A program made the translations under genes and the position numbers. A stretch of DNA of 64,000 nucleotides. Origin: Luidia sarsii. Its lineage: Eukaryota > Echinodermata > Asteroidea > Paxillosida > Luidiidae. Where the stretch lies: NCBI GenBank assembly GCA_949987565.1, contig OX465107.1:15455805-15519804 (forward strand). The letters run 5' to 3'. Shown here piece after piece: positions 22,045 through 33,090 of this stretch; within the stretch, counting starts at the first letter, position 1; every line of letters starts with the position of its first letter. Under the pieces are notes generated by a model. That model did not search any database, was not told the origin of the DNA, and saw nothing but the letters and a program-made list of their open reading frames with translations.

Positions 22045-22435
22045 GGAAAGACAATCAGAAAACAGACACGAGCTGCACGAGCCAGGGATACATCCTCATT
22101 GAATCAAACACATGCACACATATGTACCTGAATCTGTATCCTTGTGGAGACATTGCTTTGTTCTCGTGCACTATACAACCGCGTGAGAAACTATGTTTTA
22201 AAAATGCTCCCATTTCAACCACATTCACTTTCCTGGGTAGAAATTTGGACCGTATGTCCCTTTTATATGACACTTCAAATAGCGATGGATTCTAACCCAT
22301 CACAAATTTCCCGTTTTTGAGTTATATCCAAATACCAGTTTCGTGAAAACCTTGTGGAGACCTATACACCTGTACAATTTCGCTGTGGAGACCTATTCAA
22401 TCTATTATCTTAGGTCTCCCCAATTGGCACCAGAT
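22045..22435 (-). repeat. Repeat family A, copy 2 (uninterrupted)
   Basis: Minus-strand copy with all the blocks named for copy 1, ending at CGCGAATCTGGTG. At the site where copy 3 is interrupted, this copy reads GAAGTGTCATATAAAAGGGA without any insertion, so it serves as an empty-site reference. Confidence 0.8.
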
Positions 22436-23257
22436 TCGCGTGCACACAGTCACACACACGCAAACGGGACGAGAGGTGAACTCCAAAGAAGGAAAGGGTG
22501 GGGGAGGATGGCATTGCAACAGTGCAGACTGCTCGCCCTTGACTGTACCGTACCCATGTCGAGACCACAGCCCCACTCCCACACATTTGCATCACAACGA
22601 CCGAATGGACAAGTCGAAGAAAAAAAAGAACAAGAAAAAAGAAAGAAAGAATGAATTCAATTTTCGCCCGAAACCAAGCGACGGGAACAGGAAGTCTATC
22701 GGATGATGGGACGCCAGATTCGTCCCCCTTCCCCGATCGATACCCACAAGTTACCCGATAAGATGCGGGGTGCTCTTGAGCGTGGCCCGCAATTGTATTA
22801 GGGGGATGACGCCTACACTTTCCGCCAGAGTTCAAGGTCGGCGTGGGCGCCGGCTCTTGGGCAGGAAGGAGGCGGAGGTTGTTCTGTGTGTGTGTGTGTC
22901 TGCATGCCGTTGCCGACGACTCGACGGCCGGCTTACACGCGAGAGCGTCGAACCCGCGAGCAAGAGCTGCACGCGTGGCCCGAAGGTGGCTGTGTATTAT
23001 GTACGCAGTCGATTTTGCATTCAGGGTGGAGCGTGTGCATGCGACTTGCCTCCGTCACCAGACTGTTGGTCTGTGTACGCACGCACGCGGCCTTGGGAGC
23101 TATGCACGGACTGTGCGGGCAGGTTCGTGGGCCTCGGAGCGCGCAGTTCACGCACAGGTATCCGGTCCGCGGGTTGATTTCTCTTCTTTCCCCTCTTCCC
23201 CCTCCTCCACCCTCGCTGCCATCATCAAACTCATGACCGTGACCAAAAAATAATATC
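22436..23257. other. Unique non-coding sequence, partly CpG-rich
   Basis: The block at 22830-23170 is CpG-rich and open in several frames, but the translations are Arg/Cys/Val-rich without domains and overlap one another. No gene is called. Confidence 0.4.
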
Positions 23258-23545
23258 TTCAACCATGACCGCGACTCCTAAGCCATATCCTCACGATCAG
23301 AGTCACGTGAACTCTACGCGTAATAATAACAACAACCGTAACCGCGACAGTAAGCGTAACCGCACCCGCAACCACAATAATGACGTAATTACAACGGTAC
23401 AATGAATGTAACCGCATTCGTAACCACAGCGTAACCGCAACCTCAATGGGATACTGTAACCGCAACCGTGACCGCAACCGCAGCGGGGACTGCAGGCACA
23501 GCAATAGTGACAACTGGAATCGTAATCGTAGCCATAACCAGGAGT
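23258..23545. repeat. Degenerate GTAACC/GCAACC hexamer array
   Basis: Many imperfect copies of AACCGTAACCGC, AACCGCAACCGTGACCGC and similar, about 290 bp. A decayed short-period array. Confidence 0.65.
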
Positions 23546-24531
23546 GGTAAGATGACCAATCTACCACTAAGAACGAAACACAATCAGATCCCAAATGAAC
23601 GGAACAGGCCTAATGCCCGGACTACACAAACAGCCCTTTGTTCCTTGATTCTCGGAAAGTTCTCGGGTATTCTTATTATGTTAATATCGCACTATATTAC
23701 CCAATAAAATATCTTTTTTTTCTTCTTCTGTGCTGGATTCAAGCTACGTAGCCATGCGGCAATGAAAAATCTCGAGGGTTTTCCTGACGATCCTAGCCGT
23801 TCCTAGTCTGGCCACTTTCTTGAGTAATCCGACCTTTACCGATGACCCGACACTCTCAAGGAGCTGTTCACATGCCTGTGGAATGGTATACCTAAAACAC
23901 CTACTATACCAAAGGGACATGCACCTTAACCTTGACTCCCCCACAACTTACGTTATTCCCTCGCCAAGTCCTGCTACTTCTTGATCTTCCCCATTTCCTT
24001 ATTATTATCATTCTCATTATTATTATTATGATTAATTTGTAACTTTCGGTTTTGAGGACGTTCAAGTGGCGTGGGTGGCTTGGGGCATACCAATCATCTT
24101 AGCGTCAATGCAATGTGTGTGTGTGTGTGTGTGTGTGGGGGGGGGGGCAATACTCATGCCTCGCCATTATTGCCTTCACAAAGAATTAATTTTGGATTGG
24201 AATGGCATCCGCGGAGTTGGCCGCTCTGTACTTTCGACTCGCCCGATGCCTCGCCGGTGGATTTTCGGCGCCAACCAAAACCCAGAAATGCGACAGGCAG
24301 ACGTAAGCTCAGGCTGGGATTGTACCAAGCCTCACCGCTGGCCCAAAACAAAAACACAAATTGAATAATCTTACCCTGACCCCGTGACCACCACCCTCTC
24401 CCTGCCCTCAACGACAGCGAAAAACCAACTTTAATTTTTAATTTTTTTTTTTTAAGTCGGGTTCTGTGAGGCGTGGTTTTATATTCAGATGCATTGAGTT
24501 GAAAGTCTTTCCTGTGTTTCCTTGGTTTTTT
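23546..24531. other. Unique non-coding sequence
   Basis: No gene recognised. It holds a GT run then a G run at about 24114-24148 and an ATT-rich stretch near 24000-24035. Confidence 0.4.
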
Positions 24532-25010
24532 TGGTGGGCGCGAATCTTGTGGCTTGTGGAGACTTAAGACAATAGGTTGAATAGGTCTCCATGCACAGGG
24601 AAATTGTAAATCTGTATAGGGCTCCACAAGTGTTTTCATGAAACTGATATTTGGAAATAACTAAAACACGGGAAATTTGTGATGGGTAAGAATCCGTCGC
24701 AAATTGAAGTGTTATATATTTAAAGTGATATACAAAAATGTTGCAAACTGGTTACTGACTAAAATTACCAAAATGCAAATCTTAAATTTTAGTGGGCCTG
24801 ACGTTTCGATCCTACCAGGACCTTTCTCAAAGTGTTATATATTTATTAAGAGACATACGGTCCAAATATCTACCCAGGAAAGTGAATGTGGATGAAATGG
24901 GAGCATTTAAAAAAAATTGTTTCTCACTCGGTTGTATATAGTGCACGAGAACAAAGCCATATCTCCTCAAGGATACGAAAATGGGTATATAAAATGTTTG
25001 TGCGTGAGAG
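24532..25010 (+). repeat. Repeat family A, copy 3 (interrupted by repeat B)
   Basis: Same block order as copies 1 and 2 (GGGCGCGAATCT, AATAGGTTGAATAGGT, GGGAAATTTGTGATGGGTAAG split by a few changes, CACTCGGTTGTATA). It is split at 24723-24829 by a copy of repeat B flanked by a target-site duplication. Confidence 0.85.
24723..24829 (+). mobile_element. Repeat B copy 2, inserted with a 16-bp target-site duplication
   Basis: AAGTGTTATATATTTA occurs exactly at 24707-24722 and at 24830-24845 on either side of a 107-bp insert with the B blocks TTACTGACTAAAATTACCAA, CCTGACGTTTCGATCCTACC and AGGACCTTTCTCA. The uninterrupted A copy at 22045-22435 has only one version of the target. A duplication of this length points to target-primed (LINE- or Penelope-like) integration rather than a cut-and-paste transposon. 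Confidence 0.85.
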
Positions 25011-25323
25011 TGTGCACGCATGTAAGCGTCTCGATCGACTAGCCGGCTGTGAAAAACGCGATCGATTTTGGCTATAAATGAGAAACTGTCCGCTCCCCCT
25101 CTCCGATCCACTCTAGACAAGAACAGGGAAGATTGTGTGGATTGCCGAGTCCCTTGATCGGGGCACGGACTTCGCCGTCACCGTCCCGGTAATGCGTGCC
25201 GGTTTAAATTGAGTCCCCCGTCAGGCGCTCGAAGCACGCCGCTCAACTCGCATAATTTATTATACTCCCCAGTTGGAGTGACCTGGCGTCGCGTGCCCAC
25301 CCCAGCGGTGGAAGTGGCTGTAA

Positions 25324-27072
25324 GAGTACACAGCTTGCGTGTCGAGCTGTGACCGTGCCCCTTGGTGTGACAAAGAAGACGAACCCAGCAAAGCGAAAAC
25401 AACCCAGCTCCCGATGAAGATGAGCTCAAGGCGGGATTCAATTTGGAATGGAGCAAATACGTGCGTTTCTAATAGCCAAAAGTCAAGAACCTTTAATTAA
25501 TCGAAAAGCCAGGGGTGCTTTTTTCCCCATGAGAATGCTTTAAGAAATTCAGCCATGAACCTCCAAAGGGGCTTTTGCAAGGCCCGAAAAGTTGCCGCGA
25601 ACAGCACTCGTATTCGAGCCACAAATGATCGAGTCTGAGTCACACCCTCGAGTTCGAGTCACACCCCTCGAATCCCAGTCACACCCCTCGAGTCCGAGTC
25701 ACACCCCTCGAGTCCGAGTCACACCCCTCGAGTCCGAGTCAAACCCCTCGAGTTCGAGTCACACCTCTCGAGTCCCAGTCACACCCTCCGTTCGAGTCAC
25801 ACCCTCGAGTCCGAGTCACACCCCTCGAATCCCAGTCATACCCCTCGAGTCCCAGTCACCTCTCGAGTCCGAGTCACACCCCTCGAGTCCGAGTCAAACC
25901 CCTCGAGTCCGAGTCACACCCTTCGAGTCCCAGTCACACCCCTCGAGTCCGAGTCACACCCCTCGAGTCCCAGTCACACCCCTCGAGTCCCAGTCACCCC
26001 TCAAGTCCAAGTCACACCCCTCGAGTCCCAGTCACACCCCTCGAGTCCGAGTCACACCCCTCGAGTCCGAGTCACACCCCTCGAGTCCGAGTCAAACCCC
26101 TCGAGTTCGAGTCACACCCCTCGAGTCCCAGTCACACCCTCCGTTCGAGTCACACCCTCGAGTCCGAGTCACACCCCTCGAATCCCAGTCATACCCCTCG
26201 AGTCCCAGTCACCTCTCGAGTCCGAGTCACACCCCTCGAGTCCGAGTCAAACCCCTCGAGTCCGAGTCACACCCTTCGAGTCCCAGTCACACCCCTCGAG
26301 TCCGAGTCACACCCCTCGAGTCCGAGTCACACCCCTCGAGTCCCAGTCACCCCTCAAGTCCAAGTCACACCCCTCGAGTCCGAGTCACACCCCTCGAGTC
26401 CCAGTCACACCCTCGAGTCCCAGTCACACCCCTCGAGTCCGAGTCACACCCCTCGAGTCCAAGTCACACCCCTCGAGTCCAAGTCACACCCCTCGAGTCC
26501 GAGTCACACCTCTCGAGTCCCAGTCACACCCCTCGAGTCCCAGTCAAACCCCTCGAGTCCCAGTCACACCCCTCGAGTCCCAGTCACACCCCTCGAGTCC
26601 CAGTCACACCCCTCGAGTCCCAGTCAAACCCCTCGAGTCCGAGTCACACCCCTCGAGTCCCAGTCACACCCCTCGAGTCCCAGTCAAACTCCTCGAGTCA
26701 CACCCCTCGAGCTCGAGTCACACCCCTCGAGTCCAAGTCACACCCCTCGACTCGAGTCCAAGTCACACCCCTCGAGTCCAAGTCACACCCCTCGAGTCCG
26801 AGTCACACCCCTCGAGTCCGAGTCACACCCCTCGAGTCCGAGTCACACCCCTCGAGTCCGAGTCACACCCCTCGAGTCCCAGTCACACCCTCGAGTCCCA
26901 GTCACACCCCTCGAGTCCCAGTCACACCCCTCGAGTCCAAGTCACACCCCTCGAGTCCGAGTCACACCCCTCGAGTCCGAGTCAAACCCCTCGAGTTCCA
27001 GTCACACCCCTCGAGTCCGAGTCAAACCCCTCGAGTCCGAGTCAAACCCCTCGAGTCCCAGTCAAACCCCTC
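25324..27072. repeat. 1,749-bp tandem duplication, first copy
   Basis: Begins GAGTACACAGCTTGCGTG and comprises about 307 bp of unique sequence followed by a 20-bp-unit array. The unique part recurs, by eye without difference, 1,749 bases further on. Confidence 0.9.
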
Positions 27073-27075
27073 GAG
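25631..27075. repeat. 20-bp satellite array, first block (~72 units)
   Basis: The unit is CTCGAGTCCGAGTCACACCC with frequent variants CTCGAGTCCCAGTCAC, AAACCC for ACACCC, and a few shortened units. No frame contains a stop, so a 524-codon frame with a 20-residue period (three units read in three phases: PRVRVTPLES, SHPSSPSHT) runs through it from 25592. I consider that frame a consequence of the repeat, not a protein gene. Each standard unit contains an XhoI site, CTCGAG. Confidence 0.95.
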
Positions 27076-28945
27076 TACACAGCTTGCGTGTCGAGCTGTG
27101 ACCGTGCCCCTTGGTGTGACAAAGAAGACGAACCCAGCAAAGCGAAAACAACCCAGCTCCCGATGAAGATGAGCTCAAGGCGGGATTCAATTTGGAATGG
27201 AGCAAATACGTGCGTTTCTAATAGCCAAAAGTCAAGAACCTTTAATTAATCGAAAAGCCAGGGGTGCTTTTTTCCCCATGAGAATGCTTTAAGAAATTCA
27301 GCCATGAACCTCCAAAGGGGCTTTTGCAAGGCCCGAAAAGTTGCCGCGAACAGCACTCGTATTCGAGCCACAAATGATCGAGTCTGAGTCACACCCTCGA
27401 GTTCGAGTCACACCCCTCGAATCCCAGTCACACCCCTCGAGTCCGAGTCACACCCCTCGAGTCCGAGTCACACCCCTCGAGTCCGAGTCAAACCCCTCGA
27501 GTTCGAGTCACACCTCTCGAGTCCCAGTCACACCCTCCGTTCGAGTCACACCCTCGAGTCCGAGTCACACCCCTCGAATCCCAGTCATACCCCTCGAGTC
27601 CCAGTCACCTCTCGAGTCCGAGTCACACCCCTCGAGTCCGAGTCAAACCCCTCGAGTCCGAGTCACACCCTTCGAGTCCCAGTCACACCCCTCGAGTCCG
27701 AGTCACACCCCTCGAGTCCCAGTCACACCCCTCGAGTCCCAGTCACCCCTCAAGTCCAAGTCACACCCCTCGAGTCCCAGTCACACCCCTCGAGTCCGAG
27801 TCACACCCCTCGAGTCCGAGTCACACCCCTCGAGTCCGAGTCAAACCCCTCGAGTTCGAGTCACACCCCTCGAGTCCCAGTCACACCCTCCGTTCGAGTC
27901 ACACCCTCGAGTCCGAGTCACACCCCTCGAATCCCAGTCATACCCCTCGAGTCCCAGTCACCTCTCGAGTCCGAGTCACACCCCTCGAATCCGAGTCACA
28001 CCCCTCGAGTCCCAGTCACACCCCTCGAGTCCCAGTCAAACCCCTCGAGTCCGAGTCACACCCCTCGAGTCCCAGTCACACCTCTCGAGTCCCAGTCACA
28101 CCCCTCGAGTCCCAGTCAAACCCCTCGAGTCCCAGTCACACCCCTCGAGTCCCAGTCACACCCCTCGAGTCCCAGTCACACCCCTCGAGTCCCAGTCAAA
28201 CCCCTCGAGTCCGAGTCACACCCCTCGAGTCCCAGTCACACCCCTCGAGTCCCAGTCAAACTCCTCGAGTCACACCCCTCGAGCTCGAGTCACACCCCTC
28301 GAGTCCAAGTCACACCCCTCGACTCGAGTCCAAGTCACACCCCTCGAGTCCAAGTCACACCCCTCGAGTCCGAGTCACACCCCTCGAGTCCGAGTCACAC
28401 CCCTCGAGTCCGAGTCACACCCCTCGAGTCCGAGTCACACCCCTCGAGTCCCAGTCACACCCTCGAGTCCCAGTCACACCCCTCGAGTCCCAGTCACACC
28501 CCTCGAGTCCAAGTCACACCCCTCGAGTCCGAGTCACACCCCTCGAGTCCGAGTCAAACCCCTCGAGTTCCAGTCACACCCCTCGAGTCCGAGTCAAACC
28601 CCTCGAGTCCGAGTCAAACCCCTCGAGTCCCAGTCAAACCCCTCGAGTCCAAGTCACACCCCTCGAGTCCGAGTCACACCCCTCGAGTCCGAGTCAAACC
28701 CCTCGAGTTCCAGTCACACCCCTCGAGTCCGAGTCAAACCCCTCGAGTCCGAGTCACACCCCTCGAGTCCCAGTCAGACCCCTCGAGTCCGAGTCACACC
28801 CCTCGAGTCCGAGTCAAACCCCTCGAGTTCCAGTCACACCCCTCAAGTCCGAGTCACACCCCTCGAGTCCGAGTCACACCCCTCGAGTCCCAGTCAAACC
28901 CCTCGAGTCCGAGTCACACCCTTCGAGCCCCAGTCACACCCCTCG
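27073..28945. repeat. Tandem duplication, second copy, with second 20-bp array
   Basis: Repeats the ~307-bp unique segment (27073-27379) and then a 20-bp-unit array (27380-28945). This array follows the first one unit for unit for about 600 bases, lacks an internal block, rejoins, and has extra units at the right end. A 548-codon stop-free frame from 27341 parallels the first. The pattern fits unequal crossing-over. Confidence 0.9.
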
Positions 28946-31294
28946 CGCATTAGCCAAGTACCTCAGTATGCAAGTTATGGGAAATAAGACTCGAGTCCAA
29001 CTCGAGTCTGAGTCACGAGCCAAGCCAGTCTGATGTGAAGCCACTCTGACGATGGCCTTATTGTCTGCACATCCGTCTAAGACTTTACCGAACATGAACT
29101 TACCTACAAGTTGCATCTGCTTCAGGCGACTTGAAATGATTTACGCAGACGAGTCCAAACAATTTACTCGAGGATAATCAGAAAATCAATTCTCATTAAT
29201 GGTAGTCTTATTCTGACGCCGATATTAAATAACATCTATGCCGTATACTTCTACTCTTTTTCTGCTTGTTAAGAACATTCTTCCTAATGAAATTTATGAT
29301 CATGCACGCAGTGCACTGCATACTCTGCTCAAATCTTGTAGACGATATACGGACGCTGTTTATGTATACGTGTGATTTCCTAAAGGAACAAGGCCACTGC
29401 CTCTAAAGGAAACTCGACGAGTTTGGTGGATTTTAAGACGGTTTTGAAACCAGCCTTCCCCTTGAATCTTTGCTTCAATGTTTTGCATCGCTTGGTAAGA
29501 AATCGCTGTCTCATCCACCCACCAATCTTCGCTTAAGACTCATTGTCATTGTCAGTTAAGCTGCGTGTTGTCAGAAGTTCATGTCATCCGCGACCACTTT
29601 TGTTTTATCTTTGAGTGTTGCATGTTGTCTTCAGCAAGTCGTAACATTTTTCTTTGTCATTGTCGTAAGGCTCGCTACATAGATATACACTGCATCGGGA
29701 TGTCCGTTGGAAAAAGTCAATTGATTCGACATCCCAAATTGATGTCTGTATAATTAGATCTAATTATTTTTATGTTCTTCTTGTTTGGGGTGATTTTTTT
29801 TTTTATATCTATTTAGTAAGATGTGTTTGCTGGTGTAATCTGATTCTTCTGGCCGTGGGTCATCACACTTTTTGTTCTCTCTCTCTCTCGATCACTTGAC
29901 GAGTCTGTCATCTTTTGCAGCTTGGTTGTTCTGTTGCCACTTCAAGGTAACCCCCCACCCTTCATCCCCCGCGTAACGAAACGGAGGCTTACCAAACACC
30001 GATAACGACGGGGAGAACGAAGGAGTGATATCCCAGCGCCCCGGCTGTCATCGGTGTAGGGCTTTGGAAATGTGGTCGTGCCTCCAGAGACAACTGGTCT
30101 TTATTTTCATTTCATTTTGTTTTTTTGGAGACGGGGATGGGGATTGAGGGGGTGGGGTGATGGGAGAGATAGATTCCGCACAGCCGCCGTGTCTGTCAGG
30201 GATGCACTAATAAACACCACGGTCGTCGGTTGCTGCGCAATGGGATGGATTGCATGAGCTGCCCACATACGCGCCTTGACTACGGAGTCGGATTTGCCAA
30301 GCACAAGAGAACGCAATCAGGATGACCGAGTCGGTCACATTGCGGCCATGCCTTGCGCTGGAATGTCCACCGCGTCTCGTCCCGTCTCATCGGCGAAGAA
30401 CTCGGCGCAAACGAAGACCGCTCTTATAACGAGAGCGCGGCATCCAGCCTATGAAGAAGACACGATAAAGAAAACAGCTCTCCTCTCTCTCTCTCACTCG
30501 CTCTCCACCCCTACCTTCGCCCCTCTCTCCTTCTCTCTGTCTCTCTCCAGACTCAGAAATTGGAATTTCAAATTTGAAGTCATGCGGCCACTTTTAATAT
30601 CGGGTGTAATGTTTATACAAACAAAACGTCCCTCTCACTTGTATTTGTGTCTCGCGTTGTTTCCCCTTGAGTTGTGGTACCCTTCCCTCTTCGTTTCTAA
30701 CCGCCCACTCATCCAGAACGGATGTTACGTGCGGCTGCATTGCTTTATGAAGCCCCTTTTTCTCTCTCTCTCTCCGTGATTTGACAGTGACAAATTGAGC
30801 GGGGAGAAAGAGCCCCTCATTTTCACAGCACGTGACAATAATACGTGACCCAGATTCTCTCTGCAGAACTGGAGCAGTTCTCTTTGTGCAGAATGTTTTC
30901 ACCGATGAGACCCATCCGAGGTGTCGGGGTTACGGTCCGGCGAGAACCAAGTCGCTTTTGGAATAGCTCCCATTCCCTTTCCCATCCTCCCCCCTCGAAC
31001 CCATTTACATATTATTGTGACAAGCTGCCCATGCAGCGAGTCCTTGGCCACGTGTCGATTGAGCAAACGGTCACAAACCGTTACGGTCAAGGTGATTTGT
31101 TTGTGTTTCAAGGGGTTGTAATCGATCGATGTGAGAATTATTATCGACGCACGGCCGTTCAGGTATTTACTGAGGTGTGCGGTCCTTCATAGCCCCTTGT
31201 ACCGTTATGCATTTTGTATACGATGGCGGTGCGATGAAGTCTAGGCAAGGCATTGAATATTCACGGTCGGGACTGTGGGAGGTCTCTGACTGGC
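28946..31294. other. Unique non-coding sequence
   Basis: No gene recognised. It contains CT-rich runs at about 29878-29890 and 30478-30550. A block at 31216-31265 (TATACGATGGCGGTGCGATG) resembles 32541-32590. Confidence 0.4.
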
Positions 31295-31975
31295 TACTGA
31301 CGTGCTGGCGACTTACTAGTGAATTACTGCTGGCGACTAACTGGTGACTTACTGGCGACTTATTGGTGAGGTACTACTGACTTATTGGCGACTCTTTGGC
31401 GACTACTGACATACTGGTGACGTACTGGTGAGTTAATGGCGACTGACTGGCGACTTACTGGTGACTGACTGGTCACTTATTACCCACTAACTTGCGACTT
31501 ACTAGCGACTTATACTGGTGACTTTCTAGCGTCTTACTAGCGACTTTCTAGCGCCTTTCTAACGACTTACAAGCGACTTACTAGCGGCTTATTGGCGACT
31601 TACTAGCGGCTTACTGGTGATTTACTGGTGACTGACTGGTCTTTTACTGCCTACTAACTTGCGACTTACTGGCGACTTACTAATGACTTACCAGCGACTT
31701 ACTGGCGACTGACTAATGACTTACCAGCGACTTACTAGCGGCTTATTGGCGACTTACTAGCGGCTTACTGGTGATTTACTGGTGACTGACTGGTCTTTTA
31801 CTGCCTACTAACTTGCGACTTACTGGCGACTTACTAATGACTTACTAGAGGCTTACTGACGACTTACTAATAACTTACCAGCGACTTACTGGCGACTTAC
31901 TAATGACTTACCAGCGACTTACCGGCGACTTACTAGTGGCTTACTGGAGTCAGAGGCGACTTACTGGTGACTTAT
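31295..31975. repeat. 11-bp minisatellite, imperfect
   Basis: The unit is GCGACTTACTG with variants GTGACTTACTG, ATGACTTACCA and GCGGCTTATTG. A larger block (CTAGCGGCTTATTGGCGACT through TTTTACTGCCTACTAACTTG) occurs at about 31580 and again at 31736, showing higher-order duplication of ~156 bp. Confidence 0.9.
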
Positions 31976-32875
31976 GGGGAAATTGATCGTGTGCAACCGT
32001 TTAGGGCATGGTTTTGTGGTGCTCGTGCGCGTTTTGAAAAATGGCTGGTTAGCCTTTCCTGATCACAATCTTCTGGGACTGAGTAATTCAACTCTCCCTT
32101 TAAGTTTGGCCTGAGAAATTGTTCCACTGCCGATTGTTTTTTTTCCTGCACTGTCGATCAATCAATCTGTATTGCCACAGTCGTAACTGGCGGGAATATT
32201 TATGTTGAAGTATAACTACACTGTGGAGAGTTCGCTGTGATTTTCTTTTTGTTTTGTTTTTGAGGGAAGAAATTGTGAAAATTGAAAACGAAGTAAACCT
32301 TGAAGAGGCCGTCCGTGCATGCAGAAAGAGTAAAACAGAGGAGTGAAAGAAAAAGGAGGAATTTGATTATGAGCTGTGTAGAAAGATGTTTCCCAGCGGT
32401 TTTATCGATCTAGTCGTTTTGGGTTAACGTTTATTTCTGCGTTTCCAGGCCTAGTTCACATGACGTCATTTGAGAGGGCGCCCTCAACGACAGGCCAAGA
32501 AGGAGGCGAGCCCTTTGATTCACCTTTTGCGCCGCGGCTCTTATACGATGGCAGCGCGAAGACGTCTCGGTTAGGTGTTGAATATTCATTGTTAGAGCTG
32601 CTGGAGGTGTCTACACGCATGGGCACAGCAGGACACAAATTGCTATAGCAACGGGCTTCCACTCTCTTGTGGTTTCATAGGGACGATGAAAGTATTGCTC
32701 AGCGGGAGTATCGGCCCAAAAGATTAAGAGAGCAATGGAAATAAAGCTCCTTTGTATTCGATACCAACAAGTTGACAACTGCTCGCTGACCGGACCGACA
32801 TTAAATTTTAACCGCACGCTTCTGGTGAAGTTCGAGCGCCCGACGTGTCGATTCCAGTGGACTGAAATACATTAT
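31976..32875. other. Unique non-coding sequence
   Basis: No gene recognised. A CRE palindrome TGACGTCA at 32461-32468 lies next to a 12-bp palindrome GAGGGCGCCCTC. Confidence 0.4.
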
Positions 32876-33090
32876 GGCTGTTTGCGAAATGAAGGCTTAG
32901 GCTCGGACCCAGCGGCCTCGTCTCTCGTCTGACAAAACCTGAAAATCCAGGTTGTGGTTTGTTTCCGAATTTGAAGGTTTGTTGGCTCAATAGGTACAGG
33001 GTATTCCCCAAGAAACTGGTGCCAAACGCTTGTTTTCAGATGACTGTGATATTATAATAAGGCCGAGCCTAAGCCTTCATTTCGTATCTG
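32876..33090. mobile_element. MITE of the GGCCCTTTACGAAATGAAGG family, copy 1
   Basis: The left end GCGAAATGAAGGCTTAGGCT is mirrored by AGCCTAAGCCTTCATTTCGT at the right end. Inner block AAAATCCAGGTTGTGGTTTG and CCAAACGCTTGT are shared with the copy at 34959-35355. No coding capacity. Confidence 0.8.

Noticed and set aside
22770..23253. Several overlapping frames in a CpG-rich block
   Set aside because: Mutually overlapping, Arg/Cys-rich and without domains; high GC explains the lack of stops.
27341..28987. A 548-codon repetitive protein gene
   Set aside because: The frame is open because the 20-bp unit has no stop in any phase; there is no signal peptide, domain or plausible regulatory context. 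Kept only as a finding to test.
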